Assembly: GCA_021372315.1 (NCBI GenBank)
Contig: JAJFUT010000039.1
Location: 1-51,604 of the forward strand
Source of the DNA: Methanobacteriota archaeon
Lineage (GTDB): Archaea > Thermoplasmatota > Thermoplasmata > Methanomassiliicoccales > UBA472
Direction of reading: 5' to 3'
DNA length: 51,604 nucleotides
The notes beneath the pieces were generated by a model. It worked only from the letters and a program-made list of their open reading frames with translations, did not search any database and had not been told where the DNA came from. A program made the translations under genes and the position numbers. Shown here one piece after another: positions 32,838 to 42,076 of this stretch (positions are counted from its first letter, which is position 1; each line of letters begins with the position of its first letter).

Positions 32838-35036
32838 ATGACCGGTTCAATCGTCTTACGCGTCGCGAAGGCCACCCGACAGACCGAGATCGGGCTGGGC
32901 AGGGCCAGGATAGACACCCAGACAAGGAAGGTGCTGGGCGTCGAGCAGGGCGACGTCATCGAGATAATCGGGAAGAGGTCGACCGCCGCCAAGGTCTTCA
33001 GGGCGACGCAGGAGGACGAGGGCAGGGACGTCATCAGGATAGATGGGATGCTCAGGTCCAACGCCAATGTCTCGCTGGGCGAGAAGGTCACGGTGCAGAA
33101 GGCCGACATTCAGCCGGCGACGAGGATCACGATCGCGCCGAAGATAGCCGAAGGGAAGAACATCCGCTTCGGCGTAGGGGTCGAGGACCTCATCAAAAAG
33201 GGGCTCACCGCCCGGCCATTGGTCAAGGGCGACGAGATCATCATACCGAACCTCGCGCTGATGGGCGGATGGCTTCCGTTCAAGGTGCTCAACACCGTGC
33301 CCGCTGGCATCGTGACGGTCGGGGACCATACCGAGTTCGTCGTCAAGACCGAGCCGACCGAGGCCAGGGACGCGAGCGTCACGTCGATCACGTACGATGA
33401 CGTCGGCGGGCTGGACGAGGAGCTTCAAAGGGTCAGGGAGATGATAGAGCTCCCGCTCAAGCACCCCGAGCTGTTCGACAAGCTGGGCATCGACGCCCCG
33501 AAGGGCGTTCTGCTTTACGGGCCGCCGGGAACGGGCAAGACCTTGCTGGCCAAGGCCGTTGCGAACGAGGCGGGCGCGAGCTTCTACTCGATACAGGGGC
33601 CGGAGATAATCTCCAAGTTCTATGGCCAGAGCGAGGAGAAGCTGAGGGAGAGGTTCGAGGAGGCCGAGAAGAACGCCCCGTCGATACTTTTCATAGATGA
33701 GATAGATTCGATAGCGCCGAAGAGGGAGGAGGTCTCCGGAGAGCTCGAGAGGCGCGTCGTCGCTCAGCTTCTCACCTTGATGGACGGGATGTCCGGTAGG
33801 GGCCAGGTCATCGTCATCGCTGCTACGAACAGAGAGGATTCCATCGACCCGGCGCTTCGCAGGCCCGGACGTTTCGATAGGGAGATCGAGATCGGAGTCC
33901 CGTCCAAGTTCGGAAGGAAGGAGATCCTGGAGATCCACACCAGGGGCATGCCGCTCGTGGAAGGGTTCGACCTGGACCGCTTCGCCGCGACGACGCACGG
34001 CTTCGTAGGGGCGGACCTCGCCGCATTGGCAAGGGAGGCTGCGATGAAGTGCCTCGGCCGATACGTCCCTGACCTCGAACTGGACAAGGCTATCCCGCAG
34101 TCCGTGCTCGAGAAGATGCAGGTCACGATGGAGGACTTCCAGAACGCCTTGAAGGAGATGGAGCCTTCGGCGATGAGGGAGGTCCTCGTCGAGATACCGC
34201 ACGTCACCTGGGAGGACGTCGGAGGTCTCGATGACATCAAGTCGCAGCTCAAGGAGATGATAGAGATGCCCCTAGAGAACCCCGAATCGTTCAGGAGGAT
34301 GGGCATAAGGCCGGCGAAGGGAGTGCTCCTATACGGACCTCCAGGCACAGGGAAGACCATGCTGGCGAAGGCCGTCGCCACGGAATCCAGCGCCAATTTC
34401 ATCTCCATCAAGGGACCGGAGATCATGAGCAAGTGGGTCGGGGAGTCGGAGAAGGCCGTTAGGCAGGCGTTCAAGAAGGCCAAGCAGGTCGCGCCCGCCA
34501 TCGTCTTCCTCGACGAGATCGACGCCATCGCCCCTAGGAGGGGATCAGGCTCCGATTCAAGCGTCACGGAGAGGGTGGTCAACCAGCTGCTGACGTCGAT
34601 CGATGGCGCGGAATCCTTGGACGGCGTGACGGTCATCGCCGCGACCAACCGTCCGGACATCGTCGACCCGGCGCTCCTAAGGGCGGGAAGGTTCGACCGT
34701 CTGATATTGATACCCCAGCCCGACATCGGAGCGAGGCTGAGCATATTGAAGGTGCACACGGCTAAGATGCCTTTGAAGGAAGTGAACCTCGAGGGACTGG
34801 CGGCGAAGACGGAAGGTTACGTCGGAGCGGACCTGGAGAACCTGTGCAGGGAGGCGGCCATGATAGCCTTGCGCGCCGACAAGAACGCCGATAAGGTCGA
34901 GGGCGGGCATTTCGAGGAAGCGCTGAAGATCATAAAGCCGTCCGTGAACAAGGACGTCATGAAGCAGTACGAGAACATCACCAAGGTGCTTGAGAAGGTG
35001 CGCCTGGGAATGGACGACATGGGCATATACAGATGA
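32838..35036 (+). CDS. cdc48: Cdc48/VAT AAA+ ATPase
   Basis: This 732-residue unfoldase has the N domain (about 1-185) and two AAA modules. D1 has Walker A GPPGTGKT at 228-235 and Walker B FIDEID with Asp287 and Glu288; D2 has GPPGTGKT at 500-507 and [12 protein letters not shown]. Both arginine-finger regions ([26 protein letters not shown]) are intact. The last three residues, Ile-Tyr-Arg, form a HbYX motif like that used by proteasomal ATPases to dock on the 20S core, so it may feed the proteasome. The next gene starts 12 bases later. Confidence 0.97.
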   Translation: MTGSIVLRVAKATRQTEIGLGRARIDTQTRKVLGVEQGDVIEIIGKRSTAAKVFRATQEDEGRDVIRIDGMLRSNANVSLGEKVTVQKADIQPATRITIAPKIAEGKNIRFGVGVEDLIKKGLTARPLVKGDEIIIPNLALMGGWLPFKVLNTVPAGIVTVGDHTEFVVKTEPTEARDASVTSITYDDVGGLDEELQRVREMIELPLKHPELFDKLGIDAPKGVLLYGPPGTGKTLLAKAVANEAGASFYSIQGPEIISKFYGQSEEKLRERFEEAEKNAPSILFIDEIDSIAPKREEVSGELERRVVAQLLTLMDGMSGRGQVIVIAATNREDSIDPALRRPGRFDREIEIGVPSKFGRKEILEIHTRGMPLVEGFDLDRFAATTHGFVGADLAALAREAAMKCLGRYVPDLELDKAIPQSVLEKMQVTMEDFQNALKEMEPSAMREVLVEIPHVTWEDVGGLDDIKSQLKEMIEMPLENPESFRRMGIRPAKGVLLYGPPGTGKTMLAKAVATESSANFISIKGPEIMSKWVGESEKAVRQAFKKAKQVAPAIVFLDEIDAIAPRRGSGSDSSVTERVVNQLLTSIDGAESLDGVTVIAATNRPDIVDPALLRAGRFDRLILIPQPDIGARLSILKVHTAKMPLKEVNLEGLAAKTEGYVGADLENLCREAAMIALRADKNADKVEGGHFEEALKIIKPSVNKDVMKQYENITKVLEKVRLGMDDMGIYR

Positions 35037-35048
35037 GAAGGTAATCCA

Positions 35049-35642
35049 ATGGTCACTAAGGAGAGCAAGCCAAAGGCACGGAGTTCGACAGCGGCGAAGA
35101 AGGTTGAGCCGAAGGCCCCGGTCAAGGTGACGAGGTCCACGCCGATAAAGGTCCTCAACAGGGACAGGTCGCCGAGGGAGCTCGGGATCGAGATCCTTGC
35201 CAGGTTCTACATGGGTGAGATGGACCTCGACATGGTCAAGAGACGCGCCCTGCGCTACGAGGGCAGGACCATCGGGGACGACGAGGCCGTGCTCATGCTG
35301 CTCTCGGACATGATCAGGAACGCCGAGGACCATCAGCTGAAGGCGAGGCTCATGGAGGCGATCGCCGAGTTCTACAGCATACTCGGACAGGACCCGAGGA
35401 GGGTGCTGGCCGAGATGCACAAGACGGAGCTGGGCATCTTCAAGGAGATAGGGTTCGAGCACGTCACGATCTCGTGCAAGGACGGGGCATGCCCGGCCTG
35501 CCGCAAGCATGACGGCGCCAAGCTTTCCGTCGAAGAGGCCTTGGCCCTGATGCCGCTGCCGCACGCCGCCTGCACCAGGAAGGTCCACTCGAAGGCGGCG
35601 CCCTTCTGCCGCTGCAAGTACTTCGGAGAGTTCGTTGGCTGA
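35049..35642 (+). CDS. Unrecognised Cys/His-rich protein downstream of cdc48
   Basis: This 197-residue protein has a Lys-rich, disordered N-terminus (about 1-35), a helical middle and a C-terminal Cys/His cluster: CKDGACPACRKHDGAKL, LPHAACTRK and CRCKYFG. The spacing is reminiscent of the C-terminal motif of phage Mu F / SPP1 gp7-type head proteins, but no phage genes are near. It probably binds zinc. Being 12 bases after cdc48, it may be an adaptor or substrate receptor of Cdc48; this is inference only. Confidence 0.75.
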   Translation: MVTKESKPKARSSTAAKKVEPKAPVKVTRSTPIKVLNRDRSPRELGIEILARFYMGEMDLDMVKRRALRYEGRTIGDDEAVLMLLSDMIRNAEDHQLKARLMEAIAEFYSILGQDPRRVLAEMHKTELGIFKEIGFEHVTISCKDGACPACRKHDGAKLSVEEALALMPLPHAACTRKVHSKAAPFCRCKYFGEFVG

Positions 35643-35662
35643 TGGTCTGGGGCGGAAAAACC

Positions 35663-35672
35663 AATAAATACG
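35663..35672 (+). promoter_or_regulatory. TATA box for the first PRC-barrel gene
   Basis: CAATAAATAC precedes ATG 35727 by about 60 bases. The leader holds a small hairpin (GCAAT/ATTGC around a 4-base loop). Confidence 0.45.
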
Positions 35673-35726
35673 CACAATATTATACAATCGCAGCAATCGG
35701 GATTGCATCTGAAGGGGTGGCTTCAA

Positions 35727-35969
35727 ATGAGAAAGTTTATCACTGAGCTCAAGGGAAAGACCGTCATGACCAATGATGGCCAGATCCTCGGAATGATCGA
35801 CAACTTCGTCCTCAACACCGCGACCGGGGACATCAACCATGTGCTCGTCGTGCCAGCAGAGGAGATCGACACCAGGCTGTTCAAGAGCGACGCCCAGGGA
35901 CGCTTGATCCTGCCGTTCAGCGAGATGCGCGACGTACGCGACGTCGTCGTAATGAACATCTCCCGCTAA
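35727..35969 (+). CDS. PRC-barrel domain protein
   Basis: This 80-residue protein is a single PRC-barrel: ITELKGKTVMTNDGQILGMIDNFVLNTATGDINHVLVVPAEEIDTRLFKSDAQGRLILPFSEMRDVRDVVVMNI. Archaeal PRC-barrels occur as stand-alone small proteins, and some are linked to cell division (CdpB-type) or RNA metabolism. The start ATG 35727 has AAGGGGTGG upstream; an earlier in-frame GTG/ATG frame (from 35703) would add 8 residues before the domain. A paralogue lies at 47070. The partner is unknown. Confidence 0.88.
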   Translation: MRKFITELKGKTVMTNDGQILGMIDNFVLNTATGDINHVLVVPAEEIDTRLFKSDAQGRLILPFSEMRDVRDVVVMNISR

Positions 35970-35985
35970 ACCCCTTTAACATATC

Positions 35986-36012
35986 TTCGTTTTGAAAAAA
36001 AATTGAAAATTA
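35986..36012. terminator. Bidirectional A/T-rich terminator
   Basis: Between the convergent PRC-barrel and TPR genes the sequence has TTTT followed by eight or more A residues, so both strands carry a T-tract after their gene. Confidence 0.5.
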
Positions 36013-36027
36013 AAGGTGTTTATTCTC

Positions 36028-38751
36028 TTATGACCTGAACTTCAGCTGAAGCTTCAGCCTCTGGAGGTTGTACACCGCGTCCATGAAGTCCGGCCTTATC
36101 GTTAAGGCGTCCTCGTACAGGCGGGATGCCCATTTCAGGTCCCCTTCCTTCTCGGCGATTATCGCAAGCAGGTAGAGCACCTCGGGGCTCTCCTCGAGCT
36201 TGAGCGCTGAGGTCAGGGAGCCCTTGGCCCCTTCAACGTCGCCGACCGCCAGCTGCACGCTGCTCAGGTTGAGGTAATACTCAGGCCTCCTGTCGATCGA
36301 TATCGCCTTGCCATAGAACTCCAAGGCCTGATCATAGGCCCCTGCCGCGAAGTACACGGAGGCCGCGTTGCAGTACCCGTCGGCATACATCGGGTCTATC
36401 AGCGTAGCCAGCAGCATGAACTTGACCGGCTCCTCGTAACCGTACTCTCCCATGAACCTCATGCACACACCGAGGTTGTTCAGGCATTCGGCGTTGGCCG
36501 GGAACTGCCCGAGTATGTCCTTCCACACCTTCGCCGCGTCGCGGTACCGGCCTTTCCTCATGAGCGCCAGCGCCAGCGCGGTCATGCTGAGCTCGGAGGT
36601 GTTGATGCCTGTCTTTGACGCCTTAACCATGATCTCGTCGAACTGCTCCGTGTCCAGCAGGAACGACATCTCCCTAGCGACAGATTCCTTCGAAGGCCGC
36701 ATCCTCCTAAGGATCTGGGCACCTTCCCTCTTCTGGCCGAACAGGTACGATATCGCTTCGATGTCGTACAGGACGCGTTCGTCGTTGACCTTGGTGTACA
36801 GCCGGGACATCATCATGAGGGCGGCGTCATGCCTTCCGGACGCGGCAAGCACAGCTGCCTTGAGGCGCATGAGCCTCGGTTCCTCCGTATGCTCCTCAAG
36901 CGCCCGGTCGACCTCGACCATCGCCTGCTGCAGGTCGCCGACCAGCATCATGAACTTGATCGTGACCTCGTGCCTCCTGATAGGGTCCATCGGCTCGGCG
37001 GCCTCGGGAACCTCCGTTGTCTCACGCGCCTCAGGCCCCTCGGTCGATGGCGGAAGTTCGACGTCCTTCAATGCCTGGGCCACCTCGGCGGTCCCGGCAG
37101 GGATGTCGTCATTCCCGGCCCGTACGATGTCCTTCGCCTCGTTACCGGCATCGACGATGGCGCCAGGTCTCTGGACTATCGCTGGGACGGAAGGTCCTTC
37201 TGTCGTGACTGGGACCGACGACCTTTCGACAGTTGCCACGGCTCCCGGTCCCTCCATCTTGGCGAGGGAGGACGAACCTTCCTCGACGCCAACGATGGCC
37301 GTTGGCTCATCCATCTTGGCAGGGACGGAAGGTCCTTCGACCACGACGACCGCTCCGTGACTTTCGGCCACCATAGGAAGCTTTTCAGCCTCGGTCACAG
37401 CCAGGTTGTGCTCGCCCTCGTCCTGAGACAACTCGATGACCTCAGGCTCCGCGACCACGGCCTCGGCGACCTCCTTCGTGGCCTCTTCGCATGCCGGTGC
37501 GCGTATGGACTCTGGAGGCTCCAGCATCGCCTCGAGCTCGTCCCTCAATGCCTTGGCCTCCTGCATGTCGGGGTCGATCTCCAGGGACGACCTGGCGGCG
37601 TGCAGCGCGGATTCCAAGTCCCCGATCGCCCGGAACGAGGTGGCCATGGACATCAATATGTCCGGCCTCCTACGTTCGAGCAGGAGGGCGTTCCTCCAAT
37701 CCTCGATCGCGAGCTCGTGCTGCCCGCATTCCGTGTGGATCACGCCCATGTTGATGATCGGATTGATGTAGTTGCGGTCCAGGACCGAGGCCCTCTGGAA
37801 CGATTCCAGGGCCTCCTTCGTCCGGCCAAGCGCCTTGAGGACTATGCCCCTGTTGTTGTACGCCATCACATCGGACGGGTACTCCTTGAGCAGCTGGTCG
37901 AAGACCTTTAGGGCCTTCTCCAGCTTGCCCATCCGGTACAGCGCCGTCCCCTTGTTCAGGATGGCCGACCTGTTCCCTGGCTGGATCTTCAGGACGACGT
38001 CGTAGGCCTTGACCTCTCCTTCGAGGTCCCCCATCTGGCCCAGGATCAGGCCCATCAGGTACCACGAGGAATGCTCCCCCGGCCTCAGCTCTGTAGCCTT
38101 CCGGCAGGACTCCAGCGCCTCCTCGAGGCGGCCCAGGTTGAAGAGCGCGTTGGCACGGGACTGCCACACCTGGTCGTTCGAAGGCTTCAGCTCAAGGGCC
38201 CGGTCCAGGCTGTAGATCGCGTCCTTGAACCTTCCCTTGCCCATGTGCTCGATGGAAGCCAGCATGTGCTGGTCGAACCTCCCGGCAGATGGAAGGACCC
38301 TCTGGCCGTCCGCCTCGAGCACGCGGCGATCTATCTCCTGCATGAGCGAGTCGGCCAGCTGGTACTTCCTGAGCAGGAGGAGCAGCCGCTTCTTGTCCGC
38401 GTATGATATGCCGACCTTATCGGCGTACTCCTTGGCGTCCGCGTCCATATCGTTCGTGAGCATGATGACCGCGTTCCGTCCCTCGGACGCCGCCATCGCC
38501 CCGACCCTCCTTGCGTTCATCATAGAAGAGTGGTCGAAGAGCCTCGAGGCCATGACAAGGTACGCCCCTCCCTCCCCCTCGCCCCTGAACAGGACCGCAT
38601 CGCCCAGCTCCTCCTTCGATGTGACGATGACGCCCATGCTCTTCAGCAGGTTGGTGATGAGCTCCTGGAACTGCTGGAAGTCGAGGTCGTTGATGGCGGA
38701 GATGATGCGCTCGTCCAGCCTCTCGTCGAGCAGGCGGCTGAGATCCGTCAT
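36028..38751 (-). CDS. Large TPR protein with decayed Mrr-like N-terminal domain
   Basis: This 907-residue protein has four parts. Residues 1-110 resemble an Mrr-type restriction endonuclease fold (DFQQFQELITNLLKSMGVIVTS ... GDAVLFRGEG ... AYLVMASRLF), but the catalytic Q/E-x-K strand reads VMAS. Residues about 165-440 are TPR repeats; about 440-650 a low-complexity linker with imperfect repeats of EGPSVPA and related units; about 655-907 more TPRs. It is probably a cytoplasmic scaffold rather than a nuclease. ATG 38751 overlaps the stop of the upstream gene as ATGA. Confidence 0.85.
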   Translation of the reverse strand: MTDLSRLLDERLDERIISAINDLDFQQFQELITNLLKSMGVIVTSKEELGDAVLFRGEGEGGAYLVMASRLFDHSSMMNARRVGAMAASEGRNAVIMLTNDMDADAKEYADKVGISYADKKRLLLLLRKYQLADSLMQEIDRRVLEADGQRVLPSAGRFDQHMLASIEHMGKGRFKDAIYSLDRALELKPSNDQVWQSRANALFNLGRLEEALESCRKATELRPGEHSSWYLMGLILGQMGDLEGEVKAYDVVLKIQPGNRSAILNKGTALYRMGKLEKALKVFDQLLKEYPSDVMAYNNRGIVLKALGRTKEALESFQRASVLDRNYINPIINMGVIHTECGQHELAIEDWRNALLLERRRPDILMSMATSFRAIGDLESALHAARSSLEIDPDMQEAKALRDELEAMLEPPESIRAPACEEATKEVAEAVVAEPEVIELSQDEGEHNLAVTEAEKLPMVAESHGAVVVVEGPSVPAKMDEPTAIVGVEEGSSSLAKMEGPGAVATVERSSVPVTTEGPSVPAIVQRPGAIVDAGNEAKDIVRAGNDDIPAGTAEVAQALKDVELPPSTEGPEARETTEVPEAAEPMDPIRRHEVTIKFMMLVGDLQQAMVEVDRALEEHTEEPRLMRLKAAVLAASGRHDAALMMMSRLYTKVNDERVLYDIEAISYLFGQKREGAQILRRMRPSKESVAREMSFLLDTEQFDEIMVKASKTGINTSELSMTALALALMRKGRYRDAAKVWKDILGQFPANAECLNNLGVCMRFMGEYGYEEPVKFMLLATLIDPMYADGYCNAASVYFAAGAYDQALEFYGKAISIDRRPEYYLNLSSVQLAVGDVEGAKGSLTSALKLEESPEVLYLLAIIAEKEGDLKWASRLYEDALTIRPDFMDAVYNLQRLKLQLKFRS
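37184..37338. repeat. Imperfect repeats in the TPR protein linker
   Basis: The 17-base unit GGGACGGAAGGTCCTTC occurs at 37184-37200 and 37322-37338, in frame, encoding the repeated EGPSVPA segment of the low-complexity linker. Confidence 0.7.
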
Positions 38752-39551
38752 TGGACCGCCTCCAGATCGTTGAGGAGGTCCCTGCCCCTCTCGGTCATCC
38801 TCTCTTTCGGTAACTTCTTCAGAACTTCGATCGCCTCGGCGTCCCTGCCCATATCGTGCAGGACCTGCGAGCGCTTGATGTCCATCTCCGGCCTTTCCTC
38901 CTCTGCGGATCTTTCGGCCAGGTCCTTCAGCGAAGCCAATGCCTCCTCGGACGAGCCGGCCCAATGCCGCATGAGCGCTTTGTTGGCCCTTACGGTTCGT
39001 TCAAGGGTACTGTCCTTGAGCGCGCGCCCGTAAAGCGTCTCGGCCATGGAGCTGAGATCGCTCGCCATCTGCGACGAGTCGGATGGCTCGACCGGGAGCG
39101 ATATCGCGCTCCTGAGGGCCAGAGCGACGATGTTGCCCAATCTGGCGCAGGGCCTCGCCCACCTTTCGTCACCGAGGTCCATCGAGACGGCCGTGCGGAC
39201 CATCCTCGGGATGATCTCCCTCCTAGGGAGCATCTCGCTCCCCGTCAGGACGACCCCGATCCCGAGGCCGTTGAGGTACCTGTCGATGTACGAAGGTACG
39301 TGCGATAGGTCCTCGGACGCGATCATCCGGTCGAATGTCAGACCAGGCTCCAGACCCTTGCCCGACCTGGTCTCTCCCATGAACGAAGGGCCGATCATCA
39401 GCAGGACGCTGCCGTGCGTGAGCATCCTCTGGTCGGCCATCGGGTCCAACGCGCTCGTTCCCATGAGCAAGGGGTCTCCGACGCGCTTGAAGCATCGCCC
39501 GCACAGATGAGATCCTGGCGATGTCCTTGAACCGCATATCAAACAAACCAT
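38748..39551 (-). CDS. Zinc-ribbon TPR-like protein
   Basis: This 267-residue protein starts with a zinc ribbon (CLICGSRTSPGSHLCGRC, two CxxC knuckles) and continues with a mostly helical region ending in TPR-like repeats (ANKALMRHWAGSSEEALASLKDLAERS, HDMGRDAEAIEVLKKLPKE). The ATG at 39551 has GGTGG five bases upstream, whereas the GTG at 39560 overlaps that site. It is translationally coupled to the large Mrr-like/TPR protein that follows, so the two probably work together. No family is recognised. Confidence 0.8.
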   Translation of the reverse strand: MVCLICGSRTSPGSHLCGRCFKRVGDPLLMGTSALDPMADQRMLTHGSVLLMIGPSFMGETRSGKGLEPGLTFDRMIASEDLSHVPSYIDRYLNGLGIGVVLTGSEMLPRREIIPRMVRTAVSMDLGDERWARPCARLGNIVALALRSAISLPVEPSDSSQMASDLSSMAETLYGRALKDSTLERTVRANKALMRHWAGSSEEALASLKDLAERSAEEERPEMDIKRSQVLHDMGRDAEAIEVLKKLPKERMTERGRDLLNDLEAVQ

Positions 39552-39600
39552 ATTTTCCACCCAGGTGCATATGTTCCTGACGGAATAAATCGTTTGCCGT

Positions 39601-39610
39601 CAATATAAAA
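39601..39610 (-). promoter_or_regulatory. TATA box for the zinc-ribbon/TPR operon
   Basis: TTTTATATTG on the minus strand predicts a start about 30 bases before ATG 39551. Confidence 0.5.
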
Positions 39611-39625
39611 ATTCAGCGGCGGACC

Positions 39626-41173
39626 TCAGTCCAACCTTTTCTCCATGTGATAGCCGTTCCTCGAATACCCCATTACGGAATAGTAGCCGCGAACCCCGAC
39701 CCCGCTCGTTACCTTGATCGAGCGATAGCCTCTCTCAGCCGCCATACTTTCCGCCTCCGCCATGAGCTCCCGGCCGAACCCTCTGTGCTGGGCCTCGGTC
39801 CCCGTCTCGCCTATCCGGGCCATCTGCCCGAAGACCTTCAGCTCCCTGAGGTTCGCGGCCTCGGCACCGTCGCCCAACCTCAGCCTGGCATATCCGACCA
39901 GTGCGTCACGGTCCTCGAGCTCGATCGAGATGAAGTGCTCCTCGCCCTCCGACGCCCTGTACGATACGTCCTTCATGACGACGTCGGCCTTGGAGAACTT
40001 CCTTATGCCCATCAGCCCGACCTCCCTGCACCGGATGCAATGGCACTTCCTTCCGGTCCGGGCGAGCTCGCGGCAAGCCAGCTCCCGGAGGTCGCTCTTG
40101 TCGACGCCGGCCGATATAAGCTGGACAGGTATGTCCCTCTGGATGCGCTGTATTCGCGCCCACCTCGGCACGGTCTCCTTCATGTCGGCGATCAGCAGCG
40201 CCGCCTCGGACGTCGTGTACGGGGCGTACTCGCCCTTCTGCCACATCTCGAAAAGCTTCGTGCCCTCTACCACTAGCGTCGGATAGATCTTCAGCATGTC
40301 GGGCATGAAGCGCTCGTCGGAGAACATCATCCTGAAGCTCTCCATGTCCTTCTCCGGCGAGGAACCTGGCAGTCCGGGCATGATATGATAGCAGACCTTG
40401 AGGCCCTTGTCCTTGGCGACCTTGGTCGCGTCGACGACCGCCTTCACGCCGTGGCCGCGGTTGACCGCCCTGAGGATGTCGTCGTCCAGCAACTGCACGC
40501 CGAACTCGACCCGGGTCGTGCCTAGCGACATTACGTGATCCGCCATCGCGGGGTCGAAGCTGTCGGGCCTCGTCTCGATCGTCATCCCGATGCATCTGTG
40601 AGGGGCCGTCTCATTGAATGCATGAGCCTCCTCGAGCGTCTCAGACGGCCTTTCGTTCATGGCCTCGAAGCATCCCATGACGAACGACGTCTGGTAGTCC
40701 AACGGTCTGGATGTGAACGTCCCGCCCATGACTATCAGGTCGATCTTGTCCGTGTCGTGGCCGATGGCCTCGAGCTGCTCGATCCTCGCCCTCGTCTGCC
40801 TGATCGGATCGTACTCGTTGAATATCGCCCTTCGGGCCGCAGGCTCCTTGCCCGTGTACGATTGGGGGGAGTTGCTCTCCACGCCGCCGGGGCAATAGAT
40901 GCATTTTCCATGAGGGCAGGGCGCAGGGGACGTCATCGTCGCCACGACCGCCACTCCGCTCATCGTCCTGACGGGCTTGCGCTTGATTATGTCCTCGACC
41001 TTCCTGAACGTCTCCTCGTCGAGGCGTTCTATCGTGTCCGAGTTCGCCGGTACCGCCGCAAGCTTGAGCTCCCTGCAAAGACGGATCTTCGCACGCTGAA
41101 GATCGGCCTTGTCGCCGATCTCGCCAGACGATAGCATCGCTATAAGCCGTCTGTGGAACTCTTCTTTCGGCAT
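39626..41173 (-). CDS. elp3: Elp3-type tRNA U34 carboxymethyltransferase
   Basis: This 515-residue protein has the archaeal Elp3 order: N-terminal tRNA-binding part (1-75), radical SAM domain with the iron-sulfur motif CPHGKCIYCPGG, VMGGTFTSRPLDYQ and IETRPD, a zinc-binding loop with CHCIRCREVG, and a GNAT acetyltransferase domain (about 390-515; ELKVFGQMARIGETGTEAQHRGFGRELM). It makes carboxymethyluridine at the wobble base. In archaea it acts without the other Elongator subunits. It follows the Sm-like gene after 30 bases and may be in its operon. Confidence 0.96.
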   Translation of the reverse strand: MPKEEFHRRLIAMLSSGEIGDKADLQRAKIRLCRELKLAAVPANSDTIERLDEETFRKVEDIIKRKPVRTMSGVAVVATMTSPAPCPHGKCIYCPGGVESNSPQSYTGKEPAARRAIFNEYDPIRQTRARIEQLEAIGHDTDKIDLIVMGGTFTSRPLDYQTSFVMGCFEAMNERPSETLEEAHAFNETAPHRCIGMTIETRPDSFDPAMADHVMSLGTTRVEFGVQLLDDDILRAVNRGHGVKAVVDATKVAKDKGLKVCYHIMPGLPGSSPEKDMESFRMMFSDERFMPDMLKIYPTLVVEGTKLFEMWQKGEYAPYTTSEAALLIADMKETVPRWARIQRIQRDIPVQLISAGVDKSDLRELACRELARTGRKCHCIRCREVGLMGIRKFSKADVVMKDVSYRASEGEEHFISIELEDRDALVGYARLRLGDGAEAANLRELKVFGQMARIGETGTEAQHRGFGRELMAEAESMAAERGYRSIKVTSGVGVRGYYSVMGYSRNGYHMEKRLD

Positions 41174-41203
41174 AGCACACCGCAGGCCCGCGAACTACTT
41201 CAA

Positions 41204-41482
41204 TCAACCGTACGAGACGAGGGGGGTCTCCTTCTTCTTGACCTCTTCCTCTTCCTTCGACTCGATCACATCGATGTAGAGCACGTTGTTGGACGGTATC
41301 AGCCTGGTGACCTTATCCTTCCCGTCCGAATCGACGAGGACGCATAGCCCCGAATCCTGCCCGAACTGTACGTATCCCTGGAACTCCCCTTCGGAGACGA
41401 AGGTGCTGGAGGCCTCGGTCTTTATGACGATCTTATACCGCGACCCTTTGGTCAGCTTCGTGATCGGCTTGCTCTCCGTCAA
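41204..41482 (-). CDS. Small beta-rich (Sm/SH3-like) protein
   Basis: This 92-residue protein is mostly beta-strands: GSRYKIVIKTEASSTFVSEGEFQGYVQFGQDSGLCVLVDSDG, then VTRLIPSNNVLYIDVIES, which resembles the last strand of Sm-like barrels (IPSNNVLYIDVIE). The C-terminus is charged. The TTG start at 41482 is chosen because GGAGG stands 7 bases upstream and no in-frame ATG exists without running into the regulator gene. It starts 2 bases after the HTH regulator stop. RNA binding is only a guess. Confidence 0.7.
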   Translation of the reverse strand: MTESKPITKLTKGSRYKIVIKTEASSTFVSEGEFQGYVQFGQDSGLCVLVDSDGKDKVTRLIPSNNVLYIDVIESKEEEEVKKKETPLVSYG

Positions 41483-41484
41483 GT

Positions 41485-41931
41485 TCAGTCCTCCACGAGA
41501 CTCTGCAGGTGCTCGACCGTCTGCCTGTATGACTCCATGGCCATCTCGACATTGGCCTCGGTGAAGTTCCAGGCCTTCTTCAGGTCCCCGTACCTGATGC
41601 GGTAGCCTTTCTTCATCTTGCCATCCCTCTCGACATCGACCTCCTCCAGGATGTCCATCGACTTCAGTTTGTTCAGGTGGCGGTAGATGGTCGGCTTGGT
41701 CGTATCGAACCTGACGGCCATCTCCTCGACGAGCCATATCCTCTTCATGTTCTTCAGGAAGCAGTCCATGAACATCTGGTATGGCACGGAGCCCTCGACG
41801 TTCCTGGCGGCTGTCTTGGGGTCGTATCCCTTGGGCAAATAACCGATCTGCTGTAGGAATAAGAGGGCGACCTCGTCCGCGTCCTTCACAGGCGTTAAGG
41901 GCGTGTTGCTTACCACGTTGATCTCGAACAT
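41485..41931 (-). CDS. Winged-helix transcriptional regulator
   Basis: This 148-residue protein has a central winged HTH (WLVEEMAVRFDTTKPTIYRHLNKLKSMDILEEVDVERDGKMKKGYRIRYGDL, about 65-118), a N-terminal arm and a C-terminal helix (ANVEMAMESYRQTVEHLQSL) that probably dimerises. It resembles ArsR-type archaeal regulators. ATG 41931 stands 27 bases from a TATA element that lies within an inverted repeat, so it may control itself. It is divergent from an ABC importer whose promoter also carries palindromes. Confidence 0.82.
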   Translation of the reverse strand: MFEINVVSNTPLTPVKDADEVALLFLQQIGYLPKGYDPKTAARNVEGSVPYQMFMDCFLKNMKRIWLVEEMAVRFDTTKPTIYRHLNKLKSMDILEEVDVERDGKMKKGYRIRYGDLKKAWNFTEANVEMAMESYRQTVEHLQSLVED

Positions 41932-41951
41932 ATGTCATAGAATTGCATTTA

Positions 41952-41968
41952 ACTTAAAATAATTAAGT
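41952..41968 (-). promoter_or_regulatory. Inverted repeat over the regulator promoter
   Basis: ACTTAA and TTAAGT are perfect inverted arms separated by 5 bases. They cover the TATA region 27 bases before the HTH gene start, a good position for an autoregulatory operator. Confidence 0.5.
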
Positions 41969-42076
41969 GATCGGCTATGATATTATAGTATTACACTTCA
42001 TTATTTTTGAGCAGCACATAATAACGATTTTCCTTTCCCAGAGATCGATGAGACATAAGGGCAAAATGAAACGTAT

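Noticed and set aside
32856-34202. Long minus-strand open frame of 448 codons
   Set aside because: It is the opposite strand of cdc48 in a GC-rich codon context; composition is Leu/Arg/Asp-rich with no recognisable domain.
34677-35840. Minus-strand open frame of 387 codons
   Set aside because: It covers the end of cdc48 and the whole following gene in antisense and matches nothing.
36829-37911. Plus-strand open frame of 360 codons
   Set aside because: It is the antisense of the TPR gene; the repetitive Asp/His/Arg composition reflects the codons on the other strand.
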